Notes under the pieces: model-generated | Told to the model about the DNA's origin: nothing | The model's database searches: none | What the model saw: the letters and a program-made list of their open reading frames with translations, nothing else | Part shown: positions 45,985 through 57,971 of the stretch, in pieces | Position numbering within the stretch: the first letter of the stretch is position 1 | Layout: each line of letters starts with the position of its first letter | Translations under genes and position numbers: made by a program | DNA from: Ampullaceana balthica | Lineage: Eukaryota > Mollusca > Gastropoda > Lymnaeidae | NCBI GenBank assembly: GCA_944989445.1 | Contig: CALYLW010000547.1 | Coordinates: 310,001-374,000 of the forward strand | Direction of reading: 5' to 3' | DNA length: 64,000 bases

Positions 45985-46100
45985 CATCATTATTATTATT
46001 AATATTATTTGTTCACTTATATAGCACAGTACCCAAGCCAACAGCTTGGGCTCACAGCGCTTTACAAACATATTCAACAACTACATAAAACACATAGCAC
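45985..46100 (-). mobile_element. SINE/L2-type 3' tail inside the inner hAT
   Basis: Read on the minus strand, TTGTAAAGCGCTGTGAGCCC is followed by CTATATAAGTGAACAAATAA and an AAT simple repeat. This is the common 3' end shared by many animal SINEs and their LINE partners. The 5' extent is not defined. Confidence 0.55.
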
Positions 46101-46159
46101 TCTAAATCTTCCTAAACATAATTACACACACACAATTTATATAAATGTTCAGAAATGGA

Positions 46160-46395
46160 CGCATCACCATCATAGACTGTTAATTTGATGGAGTACATCA
46201 CAATCATAGACTGTTAATTTGATGGAGCACATCACCATCATAGACTGTTAATTTGATGGAGCACATCGCCATCATAGACTGTTAATTTGATGGAGCACAT
46301 CACCATCATAGACTGTTAATTTGATGGAGCACATCACCATCATAGACTGTTAATTTGATGGAGCACATCACCATCATAGACTGTTAATTTGATGG
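46160..46395. repeat. 34-bp minisatellite, about 7 copies, inside the inner hAT
   Basis: The unit contains TAGACTGTTAATTTGATGGA and GCACATCACCATCA. Confidence 0.95.
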
Positions 46396-47490
46396 AGCAA
46401 TCCTTAGCGAAACAGGAATGAAGATCCTTGTTTATGGTTTACATTTTCAGATTATCAGTTTTTCTTTCTTTTTTTCCCTTTTTTTCCTCTGAATGGTTCA
46501 TGCACCCCCTGGAACCTGCTCATGCACCCCTTGGGGGTGCATGCACCACTGGTTAGGAACCCCTGGCCTAGCTGCTCATTTATAGAAACTGCTTTGGCTT
46601 CCAATAAAGCAAATGAAATTGCTTGCATCTTCATGAGAGCCTTTGTGCCATGTACTTTGCAGGTGGCTAAGTGCATCTTCGTTGAAATCTTTCTATTTTG
46701 TACATGGTTTGATGACAAATGCCCACTGAACTCATCGAATTACTTTTTGAAGAAAAAACACGCAAGATTTTCAAAAGGCACCTTTTAACATTTGCGAGTA
46801 TACAAGCCACGGTGAGTAGTCTGATAATCATGCATATCTAAAAAATAAAAACTCTGTTTCCCTCCCTGTCAGCTCTAAAATCATAATTTTTATCAGGGTC
46901 CAACAATCACGAATCAGCTGCGATTTCAACTTATTTGAAAGGTCGTGTGTCCAGAGGTACCTTCAAATATCCAATTTATGATATGAATAAGTGTCAGCGA
47001 CAATCAAATTAGGAACAGTTGCTTCAGTTGTGTCTGGCTGTTGAACTTGTACTGTTGTCATCAATGCCAATGATAAGTCAGATGCTGCAGCCCCCCCTAA
47101 AACTTCTAATAATCTGCATTTCGGAATCCCGCAATTGGTTTACTTTTCGTGTTGTTTTGTTGTTGTTTTTTGAGCCTACAAAAAAAATTCTGATATCCAT
47201 CCTTGGTAATCCTGCAGTTTCTACACGTATATTATTTCACAGCAAAATTCAATTTTCTCGTGAGAAGTTAAGTTTTTTATTTATTAAATGCATTAATATA
47301 CCTTGTATTTCAGCTATTACAGCACTAATTTGTAAGTTTTATTAATTTATAAGGCTTTTTTCGGACCTTATGCTATACTTAACTTGAATTTAATAGAAAA
47401 TTGAACCTGTATGGCATTGTCAGTAAAATTTAAAAAACAAAATGTCCCCCCCCCCTTGGAAAAATTCCTAGCGACGCCCATGGTTCAAGG

Positions 47491-48044
47491 CAATGTTAGT
47501 TTAAGTGATATAGCTGGACACACTACATGGTCGGACACACACACTATCAAAGCGCATAATGCAAAAATTGCATATCTCACGTTTTTATACAATATGTTGC
47601 TGAACCCTCAGCAACACATACAAAGCCGTGGGAAGGACACAATTGTCGGCAGAATTAATGGCATGTGTGCCTTGTCAGGGATGATCAGTTTCAACTGCCT
47701 CTAGGAACCCTCCCCCCCCCCACCCGTCAGGGCAGATCAATAAGTAGGTCAGACCAGCGACCAGACTGAGTGACAGAAGGCGGTCTTAGTAAGGGAAGAT
47801 CTGGTCACATCTTGGGGGTGGGGCCGGTCTAGAGTGGTCCACATCAAACACTCGGACGATGGCAGTGCTAGTCGAGAGTTCTGAATGTAAGATAGAACAA
47901 CGCCATACCAACATGAGCACCATAGCAATCATAGAATTGGCATGCGAAGAGGTCGATGCGACGATAAGCACACGCAGGTTAAATTCAAGACAATCTCATA
48001 CTTCTAGTCCAAATATTAAAATATATAGGACAAACCAGGGGAAA
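47491..48044. other. Stretch between transposon nest and 61/82-bp array
   Basis: A long plus frame starting at 47859 owes its length to the following array; its first ~65 codons match nothing I know. No gene called. Confidence 0.45.
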
Positions 48045-48830
48045 TATGTCATCATGGTGGGGAGATCTTCCACCACACAGGGGATATCTGCCACCAGACG
48101 GGGGATATCTGCCACCAGGCGGGATATATGTCATCATGGTGGGGAGATCTTCCACCACACAGGGGATATCTGCCACCAGACGGGGGATATCTGCCACCAC
48201 ACAGGGGATATCTGCCACCAGACGGGATATATGTCATCATGGTGGGGAGATCTTCCACCACACAGGGGATATCTGCCACCAGACGGGATATATTTCATCA
48301 TGGTGGGGAGATCTTCAACCACACAGGGGATATCTGCCACCACACAGGGGATATCTGCCACCAGACGGGATATATGTCATCACGATGGGGAGATCTTCCA
48401 CCACACAGGGGATATCTGCCACCACACAGGGGATATCTGCCACCAGACGGGATATATGTCATCACGATGGGGAGATCTTCCACCACACAGGGGATATCTG
48501 CCACCACACAGGGGATATCTGCCACCAGACGGGATATATGTCATCATGGTGGGGAGATCTTCCACCACACAGGGGATATCTGCCACCAGACGGGATATAT
48601 GTCATCATGGTGGGAAGATCTTCCACCACACAGGGGATACCCCCACCAGACGGGATATATGTCCTCATGGTGGGGAGATCTTCCACCACACAGGGGATAT
48701 CTGCCACCAGAAGGGGAATATCTGCCACCAGACAGGGGATATCTGCCACCAGACAGGGGATATCTGCCACCAGACAGGGGATATCTGCCACTGGACAGGG
48801 TATATATGCCACCAGACAGAGGATAATGCC
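48045..48830. repeat. Two-level minisatellite (21-bp subunit in 61/82-bp units)
   Basis: A 21-bp subunit, GGGGATATCTGCCACCAGAC or CACA, is combined with a segment carrying ATATGTCATCATGGTGGGGA and GATCTTCCACCACACA. Units are 61 bp with one subunit and 82 bp with two. The right edge (48700-48830) is pure 21-bp subunit. It makes frames in all directions. Confidence 0.95.
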
Positions 48831-49623
48831 TGTGAAGAGCGTAGCTGACCAAAGAGTGAATAGACAGAAAAGTTCATAAGATAGGAAGGGCAGGAGTCGG
48901 AAAAGAAGTTATAACCTCCGCCCTCAAAATCAACTAGAGCATTTGAGTGGTTACAACATGAGATGACAAGTGTCCTGTAGACTGTAGCAGTGATAACCAT
49001 AACAAAACTTACAATAACATAACAAAATAAGTCTATGCCCCCAACTTCACCAACCAGGGTCGGCTAGTTTCATCGGGCTCCATTACGTAAATTTCACAAT
49101 TTATTGGACCATAGGATTAGTGCGTGAGTCCCCGATCTCTGAGCCACACACACAGAAACAAGTCTCTTGGTACACAAGTCAGACATTTAAATAATGAAAA
49201 TAGGGAGGGACAGTGAGGGTCCCCTCAACTTCACTGACACCAAACATTTTTATTTTACTTTTTTGAAGGAATTGTTGTACGTTCAGTAACCAACTATATT
49301 TATTTCTATACATCCGCAACGAGCGATCCCAGCAAACGTCAATCCTTATTGAACAAGTTCAAGTAACTTACCCATGGTTTCTAATTAATACTAATACTTT
49401 AAATAACAGTAATATAGAACATGTAAATATAGACGTGTTAGCTTAACAGAACAAAGATGCTCTTTAATTAAAGTTTTCAAGTTACAATTAAAATATTATT
49501 AAAATTAATCTTATAATTCATAATTAGATATTTTTTTAGAAAATTGGCTAATCTTCCTTCAAGTGTCATTTTGTTCTCCCTTGAATATTCTTTCTTTAAA
49601 CTTTCTTTTTAACTTACTTTTGT
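48831..49623. other. AT-rich stretch without recognised features
   Basis: No element ends or exon recognised. Confidence 0.5.
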
Positions 49624-49987
49624 TCAATGACACGCGCTGGTTGACTACACCAAAGCGTGTCAATGACACGCGCTGGTTGACTACACCAAAGCGTGTCAAT
49701 GACACGCGCTGGTTGACTACACCAAAGAGTGTTCAATGACACGCGCTGGTTGACTACACCAAAGCGTGTCAATGACACGCGCTGGTTGACTACACCAAAG
49801 AGTGTTCAATGACACGCGCTGGTTGACTACACCAAAGAGTGTCAATGACACGCGCTGGTTGACTACACCAAAGAGTGTTCAATGACACGCGCTGGTTGAC
49901 TACACCAAAGAGTGTCAATGACACGCGCTGGTTGACTACACCAAAGAGTGTCAATGACACTCGCTGGTTGACTACACCAAAGAGTGA
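49624..49987. repeat. 36/37-bp minisatellite, about 10 copies
   Basis: The unit contains GACACGCGCTGGTTGACTAC and ACCAAAG; the junction alternates between GCGTGTC, GAGTGTC and GAGTGTTC, giving the two lengths. Confidence 0.95.
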
Positions 49988-50379
49988 GTTGCACTGATTT
50001 ATTTGTATGTCAATTTCCGTGGTGTTAATGTCGAGTATTTGGTGAGCCATCACTTCCGGCCCATAGTTGGCTAACGAGTCTTTCAGTACACATCCCTCAC
50101 TCTATGATGATACTCGCTGACATTTACCGGCATGGGAGCGAATCTGAGGAAATGTGCGGAAATGCATTTCAGGGGGAGGGGGGCATTAGAAGGTCATCAG
50201 ATAGGAGAAACCAGAGGGGGTGACCTTTGGCGGGGACAAAGGCCAAACAAGATTGAGTAACTGGAACAACAGCTGATGTCTACGGCAAGCTGGCTTGCAA
50301 CGAGATAAGAGACATCCAGACGTGGGTACATTAACTCTGTAGAACAAGTCCACTCTTGGGGATCACGCCCTACAGTCCA
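49988..50379. other. Stretch without recognised features
   Basis: Nothing recognised. Confidence 0.5.
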
Positions 50380-51005
50380 TGAGATGCCTTCTTCCACTGG
50401 TGGCCACAGTAGACTGAGATGATGAGATGCCTTCTTCCACTGGTGGCCACAATAGACTGAGATGATGAGATGCCTTCTTCCACTGGTGGCCAAAGTAGAC
50501 TGAGATAATGAGATGCCTTCTTCCATTGGTGGCCACAGTAGACTGAGATACTGAGATGATGAGATGCCTTCTTCCACTAGTGGCCACAATAGACTGAGAT
50601 GATGAGATGCCTTCTTCCACTGGTGGCCACAGTAGACTGAGATGATGACATGCCTTCTTCCACTGGTGGCCACAATAGACTTAGATGATGAGATGCCTTC
50701 TTCCACTGGTGACCACAATAGACTGAGATGATGAGATGCCTTCTTCCACTGGTGACCACAATAGACTGAGATGATGAGATGCCTTCTTCCACTGGTGACC
50801 ACAATAGACTGAGATGATGAGATGCCTTCTTCCACTGGTGACCACAATAGACTGAGATGATCATATGCCTTCTTCCAATGGTGGCCACAATAGACTGAGA
50901 TGATGATATATCAGATGACTTCTTCCACTGGTGGCCAACAGACCACAGTAGACTGAGATGATGATATATCAGATGCCTTTTTCCACTGGTGGCCACAATA
51001 GACTA
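50380..51005. repeat. 43-bp minisatellite, about 14 copies
   Basis: The unit contains GATGCCTTCTTCCACTGGTG and GCCACAATAGACTGAGATGA. A few longer units (near 50540, 50905 and 50940) carry small insertions. Confidence 0.95.
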
Positions 51006-51223
51006 AGATGACATCAATAGACCGAGTGAGGATATCCCGACACAGCTTCAGTTTGGACATGTCATTTATTAGATGACAACTTTAAAGCTTGTTCTCACCC
51101 AATTGTCATCTAGCATGTCCACCACCACATCAGCAAATAGTGATGTTACAATGTTGTTTCAATGCTATATCCCTAGACAGGAGCTACTAGCCACGAGTTA
51201 TAAGGGACATCTCTTGTAGTTTA

Positions 51224-52714
51224 GGGGCCATCCATATATTACCTACCCACAAAATTCGTATTTTTACCCGGTTGCATCCCGTACATTTTCCGGACCCCCC
51301 CCCCATGCGCACGTACAAATTCGCTCACCCCCCCCCCGGTTTAAAAAAAAATTTAAGCCGGAGTCAGAAAGAAGACATTGGTTTTACTCTTTGAAGCCGT
51401 CCATAAATGACGTCACACACCTAAAAAGGGGGAGGGGGCGAAGGTCACGCATTTGTGACGAGGGCGAGGGGGTGTTTAAGAAATGTGACGTCACATGAAA
51501 ATGCGCACTAAAATATTTGAAAATGCGGCTTCTTTTTTTTTGTGTTAAAGCTTTGGGGCCGTCCATTAATGACGTTCCGCGATTATAGACGATTTTTCAC
51601 ACGTCACGTGTCATCACTAAAAGTTAGACTCCCCTCTTTTCCAATATTACGTCATAAAAATGCCTCCACCCCCCCCCCAAAAAAAAATCATTTTTTTGTC
51701 ATTTAAATTTAAGTATATATTTAGTGTAAGGCTGGACTTTAATATCGTAACACGCGCGAAGCCCATGTAAAACGTCATTAAATAAATTGTAAACAAACAA
51801 ATATTTAAGTACAACTTTTATTTTAAGTTACACGTTTTGATGTGACGTGACTTTTTTTAAACTACCCCTCGTCACAAATGGTCGACCCCCCTCCCCTCTC
51901 TAGGTGCGTAACGTCATTTACTGACGGCCCCAAGAAGGGCAGATTTTTCACACACCCCTCCCCCCTCGTCACGCGTCGTCACAAAAACTTAGACCACCCC
52001 CTCCAATTTGACGTGACAAAGCTTTTCGGATCCCCCCCCCCGCCATAAAAGCTGTACTTTCTATTTGTTTAAAATCACTTTTTTGTCATTTAAGTATTTA
52101 ATTAGTGTAGGCTGGCATTCTAATATTGTAACACGTGTGAAGTCATGTTAAACACCATGTAACAAATCAAATATTTAAGTGGAACTTTTATTTAAAGTTG
52201 CGAGTTTTGATGTGACGTCACATTTCTCTAACACCCCCTCCCCCACATCACACATCGTCACAAATATGTAGACACCCCCCCACCCCCTTTTCCACTAGGT
52301 GCGTGAAATCCCCGTCCCGTTGTGTGTTTACAACGGCTAAGGCATCGGTGGGCGAAAGAGAAACTTCATCTAATTTCAAGAAATGGACAGATAAATCTGA
52401 CGGATATATTTTAATAATGTGTAAATGTTTGGTCTGAATCAAATGTTAATTACTTCCAAGTAATTAAAAATTAAAGATTTCGTTTACAATCAATTATAAA
52501 ACATTATTGCATATCAGTATTGACTCAGTCGGTCTCGAATGACGTTTGCAGTCAGAGCGGTTTACTTTTCTATGCTTAGTATTATGCAACTTAAATTTGG
52601 TGTGCGTACCTACACATTCAGTCGAGCCCCCTCCCCCCGTACGCATGCATACGCAAAATGCCGTAAATTTAAGACCCCCCCCCCTCCTTGCGTATGTAAT
52701 ATATGGATTGCCCC
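51224..52714. mobile_element. PIF/Harbinger-type element (1.49 kb), TTA TSD, with inner copies
   Basis: GGGGCCATCCATATATTAC and GTAATATATGGATTGCCCC are inverted at 18 of 19 positions; TTA flanks both (51221-51223, 52715-52717). Inside, 51555-51931 has its own ends (GGGGCCGTCCATTAATGACG / CGTCATTTACTGACGGCCCC). A diverged tandem relative follows at about 51938-52310. No transposase frame seen. Confidence 0.8.
51555..51931. mobile_element. Inner Harbinger-like MITE copy (377 bp)
   Basis: Inverted ends GGGGCCGTCCATTAATGACG and its partner at 51912-51931. No clean TWA duplication (TTT and AAG flank it). The interior shares TTTTTTGTCATTTAA, TTTAGTGTA and TTTTGATGTGACGT with the neighbouring copy at 51938-52310. 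Confidence 0.65.
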
Positions 52715-52717
52715 TTA

Positions 52718-53760
52718 GAGGCCATTAAACTCATACATGTGTTTTAATATAAAATATTCTTCCTCTACTATAACTGTTGATTTGTGACGTCATGTCAGGA
52801 CTACACATACCCTTTCTCTAAAAGTCTCATTGCAATCTTACCCATAATTTGTACCTAACTGGAATTAGTGTTTAGACTGTAATTTATTCATTGAATACAG
52901 GACTAACATTTTATTGATTACTGAGTTTGCAAGTCAACACCTTTAAAGAATATTCAAGTAGCAGCAGTTTGATAATAAAAAAATATTTTGTAAGTAAATT
53001 TTTTTAAGGGATTAAAAAATTCAACTCAAATAAATTGCATATAATTATTATATAATTATTATATAATATATATTTTAAATTGTATAAAATATAATATAAT
53101 ATATCTTTTATAACAGATAATATAATTTGTATTTATAATATAATTGTTATTTTTTATATATAATATAATATGTGTTTATGATATATTCATAATCTACAAT
53201 ATATTTTATATTTTTATATACATAATATATAATTCTATTTATATAATCATGTCCGTCCTAAAATGAGGTTAATTTCAAAAGTACACTCTTAATTTTTCTT
53301 CATCAACGTCTAGTATAAGACTACCTCCTATATATTATATCATGTAGATAAGTAGGTTTTAAAATATCGGAGTGATATGGGTCCTAGATATCCCTATTCA
53401 AAATATAACCTCTTCATGAACCTCACTCTCCACATAATACCCAGATGTTTGTTTTTACAGTCAGCTCATAAACCATTGTATTTTATAATACTGTAGTATA
53501 TTTAAAGCAATGACTATGGTCCATGGTTATTAAATAAACAACCTCACAAAATTAAATAGTAGTAAATAAGTGTAAAGCCTAATGCCAACGTCCAAACCTA
53601 CTGTTAAGTTACATTTTTTAAAATATTTTTTCCTACCAATGGTAAAACAAGATTTTCAAGAAATGTGATAAATTATAACTTTTCTCCACCTATCGCATGG
53701 AACAGGAAATAATTGAAAATTGAATGTGTCAATCACACACACCTAAAATCTCCTTAAAAT
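52718..53760. other. AT-rich stretch with TA-rich low complexity
   Basis: 53035-53260 is almost only A and T (ATATAATATA-type). Nothing coding recognised. Confidence 0.55.
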
Positions 53761-53768
53761 GCAAAAAT

Positions 53769-55329
53769 TAGGTCTGTTAACGATTAATTTAAATTTAATC
53801 GTTAACTTTTGAAAAATTAACGATTAATCGTTAATTTCGATTAAAGCAAAAATTGAAATTTATGGTGTCATAACTAACATTTATTAAACGTACATGTCAA
53901 AAATCAAAATAACACTGGAATGTCTACTTTATATGAAATCTTTTTACAAACGCAAACAGACAAGTGTATTGACATTATTTAGTTCAAGTGATGAGCGGGT
54001 CTTATTGATAGGGGTCTACCGATATATCGGCTGACCGATATATCGGCACCGATATCTGGATATCGGCAATATCGGTATTGGTAGCATATAAAGGTCCCGA
54101 TATTGACGTCACCGATATTTCATAATAAGTGACATTTTGACCCAAAAAAAAACGGAAACAAAAAAACTATCATTTAGATTTACAATATCTCGACAAATTA
54201 ATATATCGACCCCTATACCGGTATTGAAATAGTCAAAAGAGTCCTAGTATTAATATGTGCAGCCACGATACAGTGTGCCATGTGCTTTGATATTGTTTAG
54301 GTATCTGCCGCTCGTATACTCAGAAATACTGTGTAAATAGTGCCTATGCCAAGTATACTGTAATTGCTCTAATAAATGTATAACATGTAAACATTATGTT
54401 CACGTAATTGCTCTAATAGCAAAGATGCACGCAGAATCGCAGATGTCTAAAACATTTCGTTTCGTATGGAATAACAAAATGTACCGTGTGAAGACTTGTC
54501 ATTGGCAACCATTCAACCTTCAACCTCATTTTCTCTCTATTACTATTACTTTGTTCTCATTGTTTCATTCATAAAAGGTGGACGTGTGCAAAAGCCATTA
54601 AACTATTGGTTAGAATTAATAATTATGAGTCAAGGTTGAAGTTTCAAAAGAACTTCCTAATTTTGCTTGTACATTTTTATAAAGAACGGTTCGTTTTGTT
54701 ATGAGTTCTATGTAGGTCATGATCTGGAACTTGTAAACACATCGGAAACTTCGTTTCGGGAAGAAAAAAATCTGTAATATCAGCAAAACTGGATATCGGT
54801 TGACCCCTTAATTATAAAATATAAATAATTACGAGTGATAAATTTAAGAATGACGTCATCAAATATGACAGCTGTTATTTTTGTCCTAACAAATACTCAT
54901 ATCGGCACTCATATCGGAAAAAATATCGGTAATATCGACAAAAATGCTTATCGGTAGACCCCTAATATAAAATATAAATAATTAGGAGAGATAAATTTAA
55001 GAATGATATCATCAAATAAGACCGCTGGTTTTTGTCCTAACAAATATTCATATCGGAAAAAAATATCGGTAATATCGGCAGTCCCCTAATATAAAAGATA
55101 AATAATTACGTGTGATAAATTTAAGAATGACGTCACCAAATATTACCGCTGGTTTTTGTCCTAATAAATACTCATATCTGCAAAAAAAATATCGGTAATA
55201 TCGGTATCGGCAATATCCGCAAAAAGACATATCGGTAGACCCCTACTTATTGACAATATAACCAGCCGAGCTGAACAATCGCTCACATAGCATTAGATTG
55301 ATTAATTTAGTTAATTTCCGCAGCCCCTA
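53769..55329. mobile_element. Outer hAT-type MITE, split by another hAT
   Basis: TAGGTCTGTTAACGATTAAT at the left and TTAATTTCCGCAGCCCCTA at the right are imperfect inverted ends. GCAAAAAT flanks both sides exactly (53761-53768, 55330-55337). Its own length is about 316 bp; the rest is the nested element. Related to the MITE at 59080-59467. Confidence 0.85.
54009..55245. mobile_element. Nested hAT-type element (1.24 kb), perfect 8-bp TSD
   Basis: TAGGGGTCTACCGATATATC and TATCGGTAGACCCCTA are inverted; CTTATTGA flanks both exactly (54001-54008, 55246-55253). The right part is about three tandem copies of the 3' terminal unit (starting near 54810, 54964 and 55090), with an internal TCGGTAGACCCCTAATAT end at about 54950. 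No transposase is recognised. Confidence 0.9.
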
Positions 55330-55337
55330 GCAAAAAT

Positions 55338-56167
55338 CCATCAAATCATTCTTACTCCTTATTTCAATTTCAAAAGCGATATCAATAATAGAATACTTAG
55401 TATGTAATGCTATTTATGAAAGTAGGATGTGATGTCACCACCACTTGCATTCAGCTCTTTTTCGTGATACTGTCAATTTAGCGGGGGGTGGGGGAGATTT
55501 TTTAAAAATCGTTCAAAGAAGAAAATAGTGGTCATTAATAGTCAACTTTATGTATTAAGACGGTATATTATCATATAAACACAGTTAATCGTCTGGTATC
55601 TTTCATCTTGTAATATAAATAGCAACACTCACAGCTTTGACCGTTATTCACATTTTGACATCATGGCAAAGCAGTGTGTTAGTTCTCGTACTAAGCCTCG
55701 GCAACTAAGCAAATTTAAAAAATATCATTCATCAACCGAATTCCTCTAATAGTGATGACGTGTATTCTATTTATATACCGGAATAATCAGAAGGCGCTTT
55801 GATGTTTTCTCTCGTATGCTGCTGTAACACAAGAAAAAATTGAACTCTGGGTAATAAGCTTATACCGACTAATTATAACCTTCCTGATAAAACAGGACCG
55901 GTCCCAATCTCAGGACTTGTTCATTGTTAACAATATTTATAAAAACTGTTCTTTTATTCAATTAATTTAATTTCAAATAATTCTTAACAACATTGATAAC
56001 CGAATACGACAAAAATATGCCATAAGTATTTGGCAAATCCGAATAGTGCTGGATACCCAGATATCCGGCCACCCCCTAATCAAAACTATAAAAGCAAAAG
56101 TCAAAAGGCTGACTGCTTAGTCAGTTTAAAATTTTTATTGCTGTTAGGCTAAGACAATACTAATATA
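55338..56167. other. AT-rich stretch without recognised features
   Basis: No gene or element end recognised. Confidence 0.5.
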
Positions 56168-56797
56168 TCAAATATACATAATTCCCGTTGTCTGTATGTA
56201 TGTATGTATGGAATAACGCTGTTAGGTGGCGAAGCGATGGATTTTGTATAAAAATATTATACGACGTCATTGTTTTAGCTTATATTTTAATTTTTGAAAA
56301 GGGAACGATGTAAAAATAAGATTTGAGGATTTATAATTATTATGAAACTAGACGCCCTGCGGCGTAGCATACGCCGCAGACTTGCTTATGGAGAGTGCAA
56401 AGAAAGTGGAGAAAGAACGGACACAAACTACAGCATGAAGAAATCAAAACAACGCGAGTGAACGTCGTTAATAAACGGGAGGCGGGTAACAACCACCTCA
56501 GTGTGCATGTCTTTACGTTTACTCGCTATTTTTTATTTATTTCGTCCTGCTTTTTGTGTCTGTACTCTCACCCCCCCCCCTCAACCGTTCTTTGCACTCA
56601 GCTGCACTGTCTATGAATACTATGATGAGCAAGTCTGCGGCGTATGCTACGCTGCGGGTCTCTCCAGAGTTCCTTCTTTTCATTCACTCATAGTTGTTTG
56701 ACCAAACCCACCCCATTTTGACAACTGTGTCTTTCAGGAAGTCTTCACCCGTCACTAAATCATTAGCGGCGTTTTTTTTACGCCGAGGGTCAGCTAG
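56168..56797 (+). mobile_element. Non-autonomous Helitron (630 bp)
   Basis: It starts TCAAATATACATAATTCCCG after an A. It ends with hairpin GGCGTTTTTTTTACGCC, then GAGGGTCAGCTAG, followed by T. The interior shares ATTATACGACGTCATTGTTT and GAAAAGGGAACGATGTAAAA with the candidate at 30781-31365. It carries GCGGCGTAGCATACGCCGCA, a strong palindrome, and an inverted relative near 56636. No Rep/helicase. Confidence 0.82.
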
Positions 56798-57971
56798 TTA
56801 AAATAGTACTTTAACTTTAAATTAATTAAATTACTTATCAATAAATTCATACTTCAGATAAATAGCTAAATTTTGTATCAGTAGTATTGAGTAAGGGGCT
56901 AATTACTTAGTTACTACTTAGTCTTAGTAAATATAAATAATTTTGTGAAGTTGTATTTACCACTATTGTGGTTCAGTGAAATCAGTGGATACGAAAACTT
57001 TGTATTTACCATTCTTGTGGTTTAGTGGTTACGAAACGAACTGTTAACTAAGTTTAGTTTTAAGAGCTAAGACTAGTTTAGTTTAGTTTAGGCCTAGGCC
57101 ATGCCATACTCACTCATACTTTCAAACTTAAATTTCTTAACTTTACATTAAAATTTGTTTAGTATTTTTTACGACACCCCCAACATTTTTCAATCTTATT
57201 AAAATTTTCGCTAATGAAAGCTGAATTTTCAAAGTGATCATAATTCCAATTAAGCCAATTATTTTCTTTAAATATAAAAAAATTATAAAATATGAACTAT
57301 AAATTATAAACAAAGAATTTATTTGAACAAAGTCGTGTCAGTTGGCTAACTAACTATTAACTAACTAACTAACTAGCCCTTGATAGGACTTGCTTTTTAA
57401 TTTTATTTAATCCTTTTACATAATTTTTCTGGTTAGGGTTTTTTTACGCCAAGCAGGAATTTTATTTTCGCTTTGACATGGAAGATCAAGAAGAATAGCT
57501 TAAAGCATTGTTTGTTGTCGTTGCAGACATGGAAATTGAGTGGGATAATCGACTCGGCGGCAGCCATTTTTAATCCCTCTAGAAAGTTATCATTCATAGT
57601 AATATTTGTTAGATCTTGTTTCTTCTTTAAATATAATTATAAGAAAATAACAGATTACCTGTTAGTCGAATTTTCATGTGCCCATGTCTCCTTGGCCCTT
57701 CGCTAGCCATCCTGAGGTAAACATTTAAAACTTAACATCCTTTTGACAATAATAAATTTATGGAATTTAACATCAACTTCCTTTCTGGTAGTGCTTTGAA
57801 TGAACCCAGTTGCCCTCTGTATGCAAATGACTGAATCGTCACTTCCTATGAATTTCTGACGTCATCTTCAGACTAAAAACTCCATAAGGAAATCACCTTT
57901 CTATTTTTAGATTTCAAACAAGAGAAAATATAAAAAATCAGGTTACATAATTAGAAAAGCTATAGAAGCTA
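56798..57971. other. AT-rich stretch without a supported gene
   Basis: Contains short TTTAG and CTAA simple repeats (57070, 57350). A plus frame at 57473-57706 matches nothing I know. Confidence 0.5.

Larger units (their letters stand above)
43873..46565 (-). mobile_element. Inner hAT transposon (2.69 kb), perfect 8-bp TSD
   Basis: CAGTGGTTCCTAACCTTTAG at the left and CTGGTTAGGAACCCCTG at the right are inverted; CATGCACCCC motifs repeat near both ends. GCCTAGCT flanks both sides exactly (43865-43872, 46566-46573). It contains a ZBED5-like transposase relic (44019-45700), a SINE-like piece and a 34-bp array. It sits inside the outer hAT transposase. Confidence 0.92.
42561..46800 (-). pseudogene. 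Broken hAT transposase (P52rIPK/ZMYM-like) of the outer element
   Basis: Minus-strand pieces in order: KMHLATCKVHGTKALMKMQA (about 46690-46570), FFCMHDLVLRGKESNSGNF to VESGDEVLGNHL (43850-43680), SSTTQNTIMEICGSLLREDI and ISILSDETNDISGGIEQTSL (43290-43120), EEFLGYITIVN to LGLDMTKLVGQGCDGCSTM-like (here FGLDMTKLVGQGCDG; 43108-42900), RKNTQKQHLYMAVPINLAND, then FLLQCETRWTHKYKSLRIF (42780-42700). SDET(N)D holds the first catalytic Asp. Stops and shifts, plus the two insertions at 43300 and 43873, destroy it. The C-terminal dimerisation region is short or missing. Confidence 0.85.
42450..47482 (-). mobile_element. Outer hAT transposon, interrupted by two later insertions
   Basis: CATGGGCGTAGGG at the left and CGACGCCCATG at the right are inverted; both are followed inward by G/C homopolymers. 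The flanks ACTTCAAGG and GTTCAAGGC share TTCAAGG. Without its two insertions the element is about 1.96 kb. It carries a broken transposase on the minus strand (separate entry). Confidence 0.85.

Noticed and set aside
47859..48879. 329-codon plus frame starting outside the repeat array
   Set aside because: The unique N-terminal part is only about 65 codons and unrecognised; the rest is minisatellite, with several other frames equally open.
49370..49400. Splice donor CCATGG|GTAAGT (minus) as the end of the first Smurf exon
   Set aside because: The preceding codons do not resemble the SMURF N-terminus.
56395..56701. Small plus frames with a hydrophobic stretch
   Set aside because: They lie inside a non-autonomous Helitron and match nothing known.
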